Part shown: positions 9,387 through 19,313 of the stretch, one piece after another
How positions within the stretch are numbered: position 1 is the stretch's first letter
Layout: the number at the start of each line of letters is the position of its first letter
Source: Aureliella helgolandensis
Lineage (GTDB): Bacteria > Planctomycetota > Planctomycetia > Pirellulales > Pirellulaceae
Direction of reading: 5' to 3'
Length of the DNA: 64,000 bases
Assembly (NCBI RefSeq): GCF_007752135.1
Contig: NZ_CP036298.1
Span: 3,038,001-3,102,000, forward strand
Program-made: the position numbers and the translations under genes
Notes under the pieces: model-generated
Seen by the model: the letters and a program-made list of their open reading frames with translations, nothing else
The model's database searches: none
What the model was told of the DNA's origin: nothing

Positions 9387-10091
9387 CTAGGGTTTATCAA
9401 TCACGATTCGAAACAGAATCGTATTGTCTTTCTTGAGGTCGTCGCTCCAAATTAATCGCGCGTCCTGATCCCAGGCAATCCGGTCATATCCATCCTTGGG
9501 GCGAACGTCACTCACCGAAAATTCTGTAGCTGCCTGCCATTGCTCCGTAGAAAACGCTTCCGATTTCCAGTTTGGCGGTTCCGCGGTCGTAGTGAACGCG
9601 CAGGGCCCTTCCCCAGCGACCGGTGATGCTTGAGCTGCACAGTCATCTTCCACTGGACCATGGTGCAAAACCAAACAACGCCAGCTAGAATCGGTTGCGG
9701 CCAACAATTTTCCAGTAGTGGCGTCTCTAAATTGAGCGATGAAGCCACCATCGCCAAGTTGTTGCTTCTTGGTGCCGATGTACTCCAGCCCGGAATCGTC
9801 TTCTTTAAAGTCCTTCAGGACAAAGTTCAGCACGATCGGATAGTCCGCGTTGAACGCAAAGCTCTCCGCATTGAACGATCGCTCAGTCGTGATGCTGACG
9901 GAGTCTTCGAGCAACAATTGGTCGCCGAGATAGAGCGCGAACCAGTTGTCCGCCCAAACATCACCGTGAATTGTCACCGCGCCTGTCGTGCCCTTCAGCA
10001 CATTTCGATTTTGCTCACGCCTGCCACACCCCACCAAGAGCGCTAGGCACGCCATAACCACAAACGTCAATCGCAATGGGTTGATAATCAT
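9387..10091 (-). CDS. Hypothetical lipoprotein
   Basis: A 234-residue protein with a lipoprotein signal (hydrophobic 6-20, lipobox LLVGC with Cys22) followed by a charged linker and a beta-rich domain. Phrases such as DVWADNWFALYLGDQLLLED and the closing LKKDNTILFRIVIDKP suggest a jelly-roll or beta-sandwich fold. Several Cys in the middle (CLVLHHGPVEDDC, about residues 138-150) could form disulfides or bind metal. I do not recognise the family. It starts at an ATG and lies about 500 bases from another lipoprotein on the same strand. Confidence 0.7.
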   Translation of the reverse strand: MIINPLRLTFVVMACLALLVGCGRREQNRNVLKGTTGAVTIHGDVWADNWFALYLGDQLLLEDSVSITTERSFNAESFAFNADYPIVLNFVLKDFKEDDSGLEYIGTKKQQLGDGGFIAQFRDATTGKLLAATDSSWRCLVLHHGPVEDDCAAQASPVAGEGPCAFTTTAEPPNWKSEAFSTEQWQAATEFSVSDVRPKDGYDRIAWDQDARLIWSDDLKKDNTILFRIVIDKP

Positions 10092-10367
10092 TGGTATAAG
10101 TTTCCCGCTGACGACGGCCAGCGTTAGCTTTAGGTGTTTAGGATTTCCGTTGGCTTACGGATTATGCAGCCCATGGGAGAATGCCAAACGCTATCTTGGC
10201 GATTGGCAGTGCGTGGGGGGCCGTCACCGCAATAGGAATGTTCACAAAGTGTAGTATCATCGTCGGTGTACTTGTCGCACCAGGAAGGGGCCAGACGGGA
10301 CGCTGAGAGACGTCAGGGAAGTTGGCTAGCACTGCCTGTCTTCAACTGCTTTACTCGCTGAAATCGG

Positions 10368-10862
10368 CTAATGCGAAACCGGCCGAACCGTTAGGAGGAC
10401 AGGACTATTCTTGTACGTTCCAATCTCAATGGCTTTTCCAATTGGGTATTCCCCATCGGGAATGGTAACCGTCAGTATTTCGTTCAACGACGTGTCGACG
10501 GAGAAGCTTTCCGTAGTGGAACCTCCAGCACTACCGCCGTTTGGAGTCTCAGGCCGGATCGTGGTTTTTATCTTTGAATCGTTTTCGCCATCCACCCTTT
10601 TTCGCTCAGCAGCGAAGCGGACCACTGAATCCATGTCTGCATTGGGATTCCGTGGATCAAATAGGATCGTGCTGCGTTGACCAGTTGTTTCTACGATGAT
10701 CTCGGACTTAACAGGCGGGTGGAATGACACCAATGTCAGTGAGCTATCGTCATTGTTTGATGGATCTGGCGAAGCGGTGATCTGCAACAGCGTCGGTGTG
10801 ATGGCCGTTTGGCTGCAACCCATGGAGAGGCAGAGTACGAAAATGGCAAGCGTGGTTTTCAT
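10368..10862 (-). CDS. Small hypothetical lipoprotein
   Basis: A 164-residue protein with a clear lipobox (LSMGC, Cys16) after a short hydrophobic signal. The mature part is polar, with a Gly/Ser/Thr-rich linker (PNGGSAGGSTTES) between two beta-rich halves. No catalytic motif or known domain is visible. The spacer to the neighbouring lipoprotein is about 275 bases, so co-transcription is possible but not shown. Confidence 0.65.
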   Translation of the reverse strand: MKTTLAIFVLCLSMGCSQTAITPTLLQITASPDPSNNDDSSLTLVSFHPPVKSEIIVETTGQRSTILFDPRNPNADMDSVVRFAAERKRVDGENDSKIKTTIRPETPNGGSAGGSTTESFSVDTSLNEILTVTIPDGEYPIGKAIEIGTYKNSPVLLTVRPVSH

Positions 10863-11256
10863 GGCTCAATTTCGGTTGGGTCGCAAACACGGGATCTAGT
10901 GGCGTGGAGCTTTGAGGTTGTAATGGGGCGTGAAGCCGCCGCACGCTTGTGTTTTACCGCTCGGGGGCCGGACCCAAGTGGTAGCACTGCATTTGCACTG
11001 AAGTGTCCCAACCGCTAATTTAGTCTAGCAGGAATGCTTGACGCATCGCAAGCAAATTCCAACGCGATGCTTGGGCACTGCAGGACTCTGCAATTGGCTG
11101 GCTCTCTTCCTCACTATTTGAGTGGACGCCGCCGGATGAGAATTGGGGCATGGTACGCGAGTAGGCACAGAAAGGCCGTCACCGCGAGACTGATGGGCCA
11201 GGGCAGGGGGGCACGAGCGGTGTTGCGAAGACCAGATATTGCCGCGGCCTCAATGC

Positions 11257-11288
11257 AAAATAGCCCACTCGATGATTCGAGCGGGCTA
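11257..11288 (-). terminator. Rho-independent terminator after the Gfo/Idh oxidoreductase
   Basis: Read on the minus strand, arm tagcccgctcga (11288-11277), loop atca and arm tcgagtgggcta (11272-11261) form a 12-bp stem with one G-T pair, followed by four T. It lies 68 bases past the stop at 11356. The 5' arm is identical to that of the terminator at 4545. The rest of the spacer 10863-11355 shows no gene. Confidence 0.8.
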
Positions 11289-11355
11289 TGGTTCTGCGTG
11301 CGTGGCTGAACGGCTGGAAGGGAAGTGGTGCCCCTTGGCCATTGCGTCCTAGCGA

Positions 11356-12711
11356 CTAAGCGTAGGGGGTGTATTCACCAGGAACTGGAACTGGGTATTC
11401 GCCGGTTGGGCCAGGCATAGTTGGTGGATCGGAATCGAGAGTGTAGCTATCGATACCAGGGCAGATGTCCTTACCCTTTTCCCACAGCTCATCCCACTTG
11501 ATGAGTTGTCCTGAGTAGCAAGCTTCGCGTCCCAGAATGGCGGTGAAGGTCGACTTAGCGCCGTATTCACCTTCGTTGTAGATCTCGCCACGCATAAGGG
11601 CTTCGATCAAGTCGTGTTGTTCTTGTTGGTGCCCTTGCTGATCGCGCTGTTTGTCGAAGGTGAATTCGTTTTCGCCCATAATTCGGCCGGAGGGATCTGC
11701 GGTTCCCTTGCTACCATGCGCAAACTCGGAAACGTTGGTCCAGGAGTTTGCTAGGTGGCGCCCTTGGCTGAACATCTTAGTGCCATCGGAGAAGGTGTAT
11801 TCGCAGAAGGTGTGATCAAAGATCTGGCTCTTGGTCGCATCCCCATCCAGACGCTGTCCGCGTCCTCCCATGCCATTGCATTCCACAGGGTACTCGCCCT
11901 TAACCCAGCAGCCGACATCCAGGTTGTGAATGTGCTGTTCTACGATTTGATCGCCAGACAACCAATTGAAGTGGTACCAGTTATTGCACTGGAAGGCCAT
12001 TTCGGAGGGCTCCACTTTCATGCCCTTGGGGAGACCCTCGGGAGGAGTCATGAGGTTGGCTGCCTGCTCGCGGCCCTTCCACCAAATGCCTCCGCCATTC
12101 CAATAGACCCGTTGGCAGATGACATCCCCGATCGCGCCATCATGAATGCGTTGGATGGTTTCTTTGTATTGGTTTTCGTGGCGGCGTTGCAGGCCGATAC
12201 CGACCATCAAATTCTTCTTCTTGGACTCTTCAACGGCCTTCATGAAGCGTCGCACGCCAGCGACGTCAGAGGCTACCGGCTTTTCACTGAAGATATGACG
12301 ACCACGGCTTACCGCATACTCGAATTGCTGTGGCTTGAAGGCGGGGGGAGTGGCAATAACGACTAGGTCGCAATCGACATCGATAGCGTTCTTGTAGGCG
12401 TCTAGGCCTGTAAAAACGCGATCGGCGGCGACGTCGACTTTATCCTTGTACTTTCGCTCTAACTGCTTGATGCAACTTGCAGCTCGTCCTGGAAATGCGT
12501 CGGCGACTGCAACCAATTTGATGTTGCCTTTGGTTTCCATGATGTTCGAGGCAGCCCCCGTACCGCGGCCGCCGCATCCGATGAGCACGACTCGGATCTC
12601 ATCGCTGCCCGCGGCATGGGCGGTTCGGGAGACTTGGGTGGCGATGGCAGCAGTGGTGGCTGCGAGAGTCGAAGCCTTCATGAAACTACGGCGAGAAGGT
12701 TGTTCTAGCAT
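11356..12711 (-). CDS. Tat-exported Gfo/Idh/MocA family oxidoreductase
   Basis: A 451-residue NAD(P)-dependent oxidoreductase with a twin-arginine signal (RRSFMK at 7-12, then an Ala/Thr-rich stretch to about 34). The Rossmann motif VVLIGCGGRGTG follows at about 41-52, and the catalytic-type lysine sits in SEKPVA. The C-terminal half matches the family's alpha/beta substrate domain. Such proteins usually act on sugars or sugar acids, and planctomycetes have many exported copies; the substrate is unknown. ATG with an AGGGA seven bases upstream. Transcribed alone, with a terminator behind it. A second, different member lies at 60.9 kb. Confidence 0.9.
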   Translation of the reverse strand: MLEQPSRRSFMKASTLAATTAAIATQVSRTAHAAGSDEIRVVLIGCGGRGTGAASNIMETKGNIKLVAVADAFPGRAASCIKQLERKYKDKVDVAADRVFTGLDAYKNAIDVDCDLVVIATPPAFKPQQFEYAVSRGRHIFSEKPVASDVAGVRRFMKAVEESKKKNLMVGIGLQRRHENQYKETIQRIHDGAIGDVICQRVYWNGGGIWWKGREQAANLMTPPEGLPKGMKVEPSEMAFQCNNWYHFNWLSGDQIVEQHIHNLDVGCWVKGEYPVECNGMGGRGQRLDGDATKSQIFDHTFCEYTFSDGTKMFSQGRHLANSWTNVSEFAHGSKGTADPSGRIMGENEFTFDKQRDQQGHQQEQHDLIEALMRGEIYNEGEYGAKSTFTAILGREACYSGQLIKWDELWEKGKDICPGIDSYTLDSDPPTMPGPTGEYPVPVPGEYTPYA

Positions 12712-12899
12712 CGAATGTTCCCTATCTAATTAAGGTGATTCAAACGGTTAATGATTGAATGTTAGCGGCTGACTGTTGGCCGCTACGATTGTAACTGAAT
12801 TCCGATCCGATTGGAAATCAGAGAGGCGGAGAAAAAAAGAAGTTTCCGCCACCTTTGACCGCTGTTGGCTGGTCGCCAGCTGTGGAGCTCGGAGCCGAA

Positions 12900-13571
12900 T
12901 TAGGCTGGGAGTCGGCCGCGCTGCACAAGAGCCTGCAGCACCTCAGCGGCCAATTGATCCGCGTTTCGCTCTCCGGCCTGGAGATGAATTTCCGGCTGCT
13001 CGGGAGCTTCGTAAGGATCGCTGATTCCCGTGAAATTTGGGATTTTTCCCGCCCGTGCGAGCTTATACAAGCCTTTGGGATCGCGTGCCTCGCAGACTTC
13101 GAGCGGAGTATCGACGAAGACTTCTACAAAATCTCCAGCCTGCCCATGGTCTTCCACCCACTGCCGCACCAATTGGCGGTCCCGGCGGTAGGGGCTGACA
13201 AATGCCGTGAGAGTGATCAAGCCCGCAGAGACCAACAATTGGGCTACACAGCCGATCCGCCGAATGTTCTCCTCGCGATCCAGCGGCCCGAAGCCCAGGC
13301 CGAATCGATCGGCAAACTCTTTTCCGTGCTGCGCTTCGAGCAGATTTGGGCCAGCGCACAGGCCGTGGCGAATGTTGTCACCATCCAACAGGTAGGTATG
13401 CACTCCCCGGGCATTCAATAGTGCGTCCAGAGCATTGGCCACGGTGCTTTTCCCGGAGCCGCTCAAGCCGGTAAACCATACGACGCAACCCGAGTGCCCT
13501 GTAAGACGCTCGCGGCTCGACCGGTCAACGTCTTGGGCATGCCAGACGACTTTGGGGGAAGTATCAGTCAT
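12900..13571 (-). CDS. cysC: Adenylylsulfate (APS) kinase
   Basis: A 223-residue enzyme that phosphorylates adenosine 5'-phosphosulfate to PAPS. Visible are the P-loop GLSGSGKS (35-42), the DGDNIRHGL segment (63-71), REENIRRIG (99-107) and FVSPYRRDR. Compared with the usual enzyme there is an insertion of roughly 20 residues right after DGDNIRHGL (about 72-92), in the substrate-side loop. Its ATG lies 5 bases after the sucB stop, so it is probably the last gene of the sucA-sucB transcript. That is a functionally odd partnership, since no cysD or cysN is nearby. Assignment is confident. Confidence 0.92.
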   Translation of the reverse strand: MTDTSPKVVWHAQDVDRSSRERLTGHSGCVVWFTGLSGSGKSTVANALDALLNARGVHTYLLDGDNIRHGLCAGPNLLEAQHGKEFADRFGLGFGPLDREENIRRIGCVAQLLVSAGLITLTAFVSPYRRDRQLVRQWVEDHGQAGDFVEVFVDTPLEVCEARDPKGLYKLARAGKIPNFTGISDPYEAPEQPEIHLQAGERNADQLAAEVLQALVQRGRLPA

Positions 13572-13576
13572 CTTGG

Positions 13577-14806
13577 CTAAACTTCGAGGAACAGACGCGT
13601 TGGATCTTCGCAGATTTCTTTAATCGTTTTCAGGAAGCTTACCGCCTCTCGTCCATCGATGATGCGGTGATCGTAGGTCATGGCTAGATTCATCATTGGC
13701 AAAATGACGACTTGTCCATTGACCGCCATAGGACGCTCTTGAATGGTGTGGAGTCCCAGGATCGCGCTTTGAGGCGGATTGACGATCGGCGTGCTCAACA
13801 GGGAGCCATAGACTCCGCCGTTGCTAATGGTAAACGTGCCCCCTTCCAAGTCGTCGGGAAGCAAGCGGTTCTCCATCGCCTTAGCAGCGTAGTCGCCAAT
13901 GGTTCGCTCGACATCGGCAAAAGTCATGTGTTCGACGTTGCGCAACACCGGCACGACCAGGCCTTTTCCGCCACCAATTGCGATTCCAATGTCATTGTAG
14001 TGACGATAGATGATGTTGTTGCCGCGGATTTCGGCGTTGACCGTTGGGTAGCGCCGGAGCGCCTCGACACTCGCTTTGGCAAAGAACGACATGAATCCGA
14101 GTTTCACGCCGTGGCGTTCTTGGAAAGCGTCGCGATACTTTTTCCGCAGCTCCATAATGGGCTGCATGTTGACTTCATTGAAGGTGGTGAGCAGAGCGGC
14201 TGTCTGCTGGGCTTCGACCAATCGAGCAGCGATCGTGCGCCGAATCATGCTGAGGGGTTTCACCTCTTCGGTGCGGCCACCGGCTGGAGTTGGAGTCAGG
14301 CCTAGGTTCGCCGAGGACTCAAGGACTGGAGCCGACTTGGGTTGCTGCGTCGCGGGCTTGGCTCGCGCGGCCAAGGCATCTTCCTTGAGGATTCTGCCTC
14401 CCGGACCTGTGGCCGTGACATCGCTGGCCGAGAGGCCGTTTTCCTGCATGATCCGCTGGGCGGCAGGCATGACACGTGGCTCGGCTGAGCTGTCCGGGCT
14501 GGCTGGCTTGGCGGTCGACTGCGCTGGAGCCGACGCGGGACTGGCTGCTTCCGCGGGTTCTGTGGGAGCCTCGGCAGGCTCAATATCGCACAGAACATCC
14601 CCCACAGCGGCAAACTCTTCTACTTGCTTGTGCAGTTTTCGGAGGTAGCCCGCTTCGGGAGCAGGGACTTGTACCGATGCCTTTTCCGTTTCGAGTTCGA
14701 CGATATTTTCGTCTCGGTCGACCCAATCGCCTTCCGCTTTCAGCCATTGTCCGATTTGGACTTCGGAAATGGATTCGCCAACAGAAGGTACCTTAACTTC
14801 CAGCAT
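13577..14806 (-). CDS. sucB: 2-oxoglutarate dehydrogenase E2 (dihydrolipoyllysine succinyltransferase)
   Basis: A 409-residue E2 subunit of the TCA-cycle 2-oxoglutarate dehydrogenase complex, moving succinyl groups to CoA. It has one N-terminal lipoyl domain with the modified lysine in ETEKAS (Lys42), an Ala/Pro/Ser-rich hinge (about 78-105), an E3/E1-binding domain (about 108-146, [14 protein letters not shown]) and the catalytic core ending with YDHRIIDG (His380, Asp384). The [18 protein letters not shown] context is that of SucB rather than pyruvate dehydrogenase E2. It starts at an ATG 60 bases after sucA and ends just before cysC. No E3 (lpd) gene is in the window. Confidence 0.95.
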   Translation of the reverse strand: MLEVKVPSVGESISEVQIGQWLKAEGDWVDRDENIVELETEKASVQVPAPEAGYLRKLHKQVEEFAAVGDVLCDIEPAEAPTEPAEAASPASAPAQSTAKPASPDSSAEPRVMPAAQRIMQENGLSASDVTATGPGGRILKEDALAARAKPATQQPKSAPVLESSANLGLTPTPAGGRTEEVKPLSMIRRTIAARLVEAQQTAALLTTFNEVNMQPIMELRKKYRDAFQERHGVKLGFMSFFAKASVEALRRYPTVNAEIRGNNIIYRHYNDIGIAIGGGKGLVVPVLRNVEHMTFADVERTIGDYAAKAMENRLLPDDLEGGTFTISNGGVYGSLLSTPIVNPPQSAILGLHTIQERPMAVNGQVVILPMMNLAMTYDHRIIDGREAVSFLKTIKEICEDPTRLFLEV

Positions 14807-14866
14807 CGCTTGCCCTTTTTACTTCCGAGAGTGCTCGGATTGAATTCACTGCCAATCGGCGAACGG

Positions 14867-17671
14867 TTAGAGATTCGCGAAGGCCTCTTCGATCAAGTCA
14901 TCTTGTTCTAATTTATGTGCGCTAGCCGATCCAGTAGAGGGGCTAGCCGATTCCACTCGCGAAATTCGACGCAGCTTGAAATTGAGATCGGCCAACATGT
15001 CACCGAACTTAACTTTCATGAACTGCCAAGCACCCATATTCGTCGGCTCTTCCTGGACCCACACGAGGTCTGTACCGGGTTGGTAGGGTTGCAGCGCTTC
15101 TGCAAGTGTTTCTTCTTTGAGCGGATAATACTGTTCAATGCGTACGATCGCTACATTATCAGCCCCAATGGCTTTTCGCTTCTCCGCCAACTCGTAATAG
15201 ACTTTACCACTACAGAGAAGTATACGATCGGTTTGGGGCGGTGCCTGACGCGTGTCGGGCAATATTTTTTCGAACTTCCCAGTCGTGAAGTCTTCCAGTT
15301 GGGAGACGACTTCTGGATGGCGAAGCAGACTTTTGGGAGTCAGCACGACGAGCGGCTTACTCCACCGACGCTTGGCTTGTCGTCGCAACAGGTGGAAGTA
15401 CTGCGCGGGCGTCGAGGGCTGCGTTACTTGGATGTTATCCTCTGCGGTGAGCAGCAGGAACCGCTCCAGGCGAGCGCTGCAGTGTTCGGGACCCGCCCCC
15501 TCAAAACCGTGGGGAAGCAAGAGTGTAATATGGCTGAGCCGTCCCCATTTGTCCTCTGCACTGGTGATGAATTGATCCACAATGACTTGGGCTACGTTCC
15601 AGAAGTCCCCAAACTGAGCCTCCCAGATCACGACACCTTCGGGGCAGTCGAGTGAGTAGCCGTATTCGAAGCCAAGAACGCCTGCCTCGCACAAAGGGCT
15701 GTTGATAATGTCCACTCGTGCTTGATCGGCGGATAGATTGTTCAGCGGCATGTGCTTGGTGTTGTCGACCGTATCGTGGAGTACCGAATGCCGTTGGCTG
15801 AACGTGCCACGTTCGCAGTCCTGGCCGCTGAAGCGGACGGGGTGACCTTCGACAAGCATACTCGCTAGAGCCAAGGCTTCACCGGCAGACCAATCGAGCC
15901 CGCGTTTGCCCTCAGCCATTTCGCCACGCAGTTCCATGAACCGCTTCAGCTTGCGGTTGATCTGAAAATCCTTCGGGTACGCGGCCAGTTTGCCCATCAA
16001 CGCTCGGGCGCGCGAATCGGAGATCATCGTATCGGGCAGATCGTCCAGGGGCTCATCACCTCCGTAGTATCCCTGCCAGCTTCCTCCGAGCGTTTGCAAG
16101 TCGTCGATAAACTCTTCTTTCTGGGCCAGCTCAAACTCGCGTTCCAGTTTGGTCTGCCGCACTTCGGCGATCGCATCGGCCTCTTGCCGGGTGATCTCGC
16201 CGAGTTTCAGTAAACGCTTCAAATAGCTTTCACGAACGCTCTTGCGTTCATCGATTGTCTTGTACATCAACGGCTGGGTGAACCGAGGTTCATCCCCCTC
16301 GTTATGCCCCCACTTGCGGTAGGCATACATGTCAATGACGACGTCACGACGAAATTCGCGGCGGAAATCCATCGCCAAGTTGACGACTTGAGCCACCGCC
16401 TCAGGGTCTTCACCATTGACGTGAAAAATGGGAATCTGCAGCATCTTGGCCACATCGGTAGCGTAGGTGCAGGAACGCGATTCGTCCGGTTCGGTTGTGA
16501 AGCCCACTTGATTATTGAGGATGACGTGCAGCGTGCCGCCGGTCTTGTAACCAGGCAATTCGCTCATGTTCAGCGTTTCCTGCACAATTCCTTCGCCTGC
16601 AAAGGCGGCGTCGCCGTGCACCAGGATGGTCATGAACTTCGAATGGCGGTCATCTCCAGAGCGATCCTGTTTGGCGCGACAACGACCTTGGGCAACCGTG
16701 TTGACGTATTCCAAGTGACTGGGGTTGAAGCACAGGGAGATGTGGACTTTGGCCCCAGTCGAGGTGGCCCAATCGCTACTGTAGCCCAAGTGATAGCGAA
16801 CGTCCCCGGCGCCTCGGTGCATATCGGGGCGTGGATCGTCGAACGACCAGAAGATGCTCTGTGCCCGCTTGCCCATGATGTTCGCGAGTACGTTCAGACG
16901 CCCGCGGTGTGCCATGGCCAACAGGACCCCTTCGACGCCATGCTGTCCCGCCTTCTCCAGCGATAGGTCGAGTAGTGGAATGAGGCTTTCCGCCCCTTCC
17001 AGGGAAAACGTCTTCGCTCCGACAAATTTCCGGCGAACGAACTCTTCGAAAATCGCCGCATCGGTCAACCGCGAGTAAATGCGGCACTGGACTTCACGCG
17101 ATAGTTCAAGCCGATTTTCGCAGCTCTCCATGCGCCTTTGTAGCCAATCGCGGATGGTGCGATTGTCGATGTGCATGAACTGCGCACCGATGCTGCGGCA
17201 GTAGGTGTTTTGAAGCTTGGTGACGATGTCTCCCAGTGTCCGGCCATCCACGTACTGAAGGTTTGGGCAGCTGAACGGACGCGCCATGTCCTCTTCGCTC
17301 AGCCCGTAGGCCCCGGGCTCCAGTTCAGGATTTCCGAGATTGGCAAGCTTGAGTGGATCAAGCTTGGCCATCAAGTGTCCACGGACTCGGTACTCACGCA
17401 CCAAGTTATCAACACGATCTTGCATCTGTGCTAGCCACAGAGCCTCGTCGCGTATGGAACGCGCTTGGGCGTTGGGCTCGTCGCCCGCAACGGCAACGGA
17501 ACCACCAGCGGTAGTGGCTTGGAGGCCGCTCTGCTCGCTGGCGCCGGAGGCGGTGGCATTGGCCAGCGAAAACTCTTCGAAGTATTTACGCCAACCTGGC
17601 GATACACTCGAAGGGTCGCGGATGTACTGAACGTAGAGGTCGTCAATGTAGTCTAGGCTATAGCTGTTCAT
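14867..17671 (-). CDS. sucA: 2-oxoglutarate dehydrogenase E1
   Basis: A 934-residue thiamine-diphosphate enzyme that decarboxylates 2-oxoglutarate and passes the succinyl group to SucB. The N-terminal E2-binding stretch (SLDYIDDLYVQYIRDP, about 4-20) is followed by the MAHRGRLNV motif (253-261) and the ThDP/Mg site GDAAFAGEG (353-361) to LNNQVGFTT (385-393). The length is normal for the family. A linker at about 36-70 is Ala/Gly/Ser-rich and probably flexible. First gene of the sucA-sucB-cysC set; about 500 bases of spacer precede it, where its promoter must lie. Confidence 0.96.
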   Translation of the reverse strand: MNSYSLDYIDDLYVQYIRDPSSVSPGWRKYFEEFSLANATASGASEQSGLQATTAGGSVAVAGDEPNAQARSIRDEALWLAQMQDRVDNLVREYRVRGHLMAKLDPLKLANLGNPELEPGAYGLSEEDMARPFSCPNLQYVDGRTLGDIVTKLQNTYCRSIGAQFMHIDNRTIRDWLQRRMESCENRLELSREVQCRIYSRLTDAAIFEEFVRRKFVGAKTFSLEGAESLIPLLDLSLEKAGQHGVEGVLLAMAHRGRLNVLANIMGKRAQSIFWSFDDPRPDMHRGAGDVRYHLGYSSDWATSTGAKVHISLCFNPSHLEYVNTVAQGRCRAKQDRSGDDRHSKFMTILVHGDAAFAGEGIVQETLNMSELPGYKTGGTLHVILNNQVGFTTEPDESRSCTYATDVAKMLQIPIFHVNGEDPEAVAQVVNLAMDFRREFRRDVVIDMYAYRKWGHNEGDEPRFTQPLMYKTIDERKSVRESYLKRLLKLGEITRQEADAIAEVRQTKLEREFELAQKEEFIDDLQTLGGSWQGYYGGDEPLDDLPDTMISDSRARALMGKLAAYPKDFQINRKLKRFMELRGEMAEGKRGLDWSAGEALALASMLVEGHPVRFSGQDCERGTFSQRHSVLHDTVDNTKHMPLNNLSADQARVDIINSPLCEAGVLGFEYGYSLDCPEGVVIWEAQFGDFWNVAQVIVDQFITSAEDKWGRLSHITLLLPHGFEGAGPEHCSARLERFLLLTAEDNIQVTQPSTPAQYFHLLRRQAKRRWSKPLVVLTPKSLLRHPEVVSQLEDFTTGKFEKILPDTRQAPPQTDRILLCSGKVYYELAEKRKAIGADNVAIVRIEQYYPLKEETLAEALQPYQPGTDLVWVQEEPTNMGAWQFMKVKFGDMLADLNFKLRRISRVESASPSTGSASAHKLEQDDLIEEAFANL

Positions 17672-18177
17672 GCGAGGTCACCGTCTTTGACTAGTTCCTT
17701 CCAAACAAAAACAAGTACCGAACAGAGGTGCAGTCACAGGGGCACCCCTCGTAGCGATCTTTGGCGAATAGTACCGAAGCAAGGGCAGGAGCCAACTAGG
17801 AACGCCCTGTTTGAGAAGTCCCTTCTGGCCAACCGGCATCAGCGGTGTCCCTAGTGAAAAGGGATGGGCGGGCGAGTAACAAACCACCGCATCCTTCAAA
17901 AGGGCGAGGTCCGGTTTTTGGCAGTCGAGATGGGCGGACACTGATGGAACCGTATCAAACGGCTTGAAAGGCATAGCGAATCGACCGAAAGCACTTATGG
18001 ACAACACTCGGTCATTTCATCGACGCTGATTCGCGAGCGGCCGCGCTGCAGCAACCCACTATGTTAGATATTAACGCCTCTGTGCAAACTGGCTACCGGC
18101 CTAACCACTCCCTCACCCAAAACTTCGACCAGATTTTGGAAAACCTGCCGCCTGCCTCGGGCGAAGTCGAGTCGGAG
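17672..18177. other. Spacer upstream of sucA
   Basis: A 506-base stretch between sucA and the epimerase gene, both read leftward. It should hold the sucA promoter and the 3' end of the epimerase transcript. No convincing gene, RNA or terminator hairpin was seen. Confidence 0.4.
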
Positions 18178-19191
18178 CTAACAGGTCAAATGATAGGCGC
18201 GGTACCAATCCACGAATTTCTGTATCCCAGTTTCTATGGGAGTCGACGGTCGGAAGTCAATGACACTCTCCAATTGGCTAGTGTCGGCATAGGTCTCGAG
18301 GACGTCTCCTGGTTGCAACTCCCTATAGTTCTTGACGGCTGTGCGCCCAATGCACTGTTCAAGAACCTCGATGAACCGCCCCAATTCTTCGGGCTGATTA
18401 TTCCCGATGTTGTACACCCGATACGGACATTGACTGCGGTCGGGAGTCGGGTGCAGTGGATCAAAATCTGGGTCGGGAGTGGGGAGGGTATCGACCAGCC
18501 TCACTAGGGCTTCGACGATATCATCAATGTAGGTAAAGTCTCGCCGCATTTTTCCAAAATTGAAGACATCGATAGGACACTCTTCAAAGATGGCTTTGGT
18601 AAACAGATAGAGAGCCATGTCCGGGCGACCCCAGGGGCCGTAGACGGTGAAGAATCGCAGTCCCGTGGTTGGCAGACCGTATAGATGGCTGTAGGTGTGC
18701 GCCATCAATTCATTTGCCTTCTTGGTGGCTGCGTACAGGCTGATGGGATGGTCCACATTCTGTTCCGTGGACAACGGTTGAATCTGGCTGGTCCCATAAA
18801 CGCTGCTACTACTCGCGTATAGCAAATGTCCTACAGCGTGTTGGCGGCAGTACTCTAAGATGTTCCCGAATCCGACAAGATTGCTGTCGATATAAGCCTG
18901 CGGGTTGGTTAGCGAGTACCGCACGCCAGCTTGGGCGGCCAAATGGACAACGCGGCTGGGTTGGACCTCCGCCAGTGCCGACTCCAATTCGTCCCGTTGG
19001 GCGATATCAAGCTGAAGGAACTGGAAACCTGCCGCACCGTCGAGTTGCTTCAGGCGATCGCGTTTGAGTTGCACGCTGTAGTAGTCATTGAGGTTATCAA
19101 TGCCAATGACCTGCTCTCCGCGGTTGAGCAGGGTACGCGCGAGGTGGAAACCGATAAATCCAGCGGCACCAGTGACAATAATCTTTCGCAT
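18178..19191 (-). CDS. NAD-dependent epimerase, UDP-glucuronate 4-epimerase-like
   Basis: A 337-residue extended short-chain dehydrogenase. The NAD motif GAAGFIG is at 8-14, SSSVYG follows near 128-133, and the catalytic YAATK gives Tyr153 and Lys157. The segment IDNLNDYYSVQLKRDRL (31-47) is typical of UDP-glucuronate 4-epimerases, which make UDP-galacturonate for cell-surface polysaccharides. The family match is good, but the exact sugar is an inference. It sits 122 bases after the RNase E/G gene on the same strand. The exopolysaccharide genes at 56-60 kb are a possible user of its product. Confidence 0.88.
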   Translation of the reverse strand: MRKIIVTGAAGFIGFHLARTLLNRGEQVIGIDNLNDYYSVQLKRDRLKQLDGAAGFQFLQLDIAQRDELESALAEVQPSRVVHLAAQAGVRYSLTNPQAYIDSNLVGFGNILEYCRQHAVGHLLYASSSSVYGTSQIQPLSTEQNVDHPISLYAATKKANELMAHTYSHLYGLPTTGLRFFTVYGPWGRPDMALYLFTKAIFEECPIDVFNFGKMRRDFTYIDDIVEALVRLVDTLPTPDPDFDPLHPTPDRSQCPYRVYNIGNNQPEELGRFIEVLEQCIGRTAVKNYRELQPGDVLETYADTSQLESVIDFRPSTPIETGIQKFVDWYRAYHLTC

Positions 19192-19313
19192 TGCGGCGGG
19201 ACTTTACTGAAAAACTTGTCGATGATCGCGCAGGGGATCGCCGGTATTGGGGCAGCTGCAAATTGCGAGCCGCCCCACGGCTGCTGGGTACCGCTTAGCT
19301 ACCGAGGGAGCTA

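Noticed and set aside
12825-12850. Inverted repeat ggcgga/tccgcc after cysC, possible terminator
   Set aside because: Only six base pairs, and the T-run lies inside the loop instead of after the stem.
17678-18007. Minus-strand 109-codon frame upstream of sucA
   Set aside because: No recognisable domain or export signal, and it sits where the sucA promoter is expected. Likely a chance open frame.
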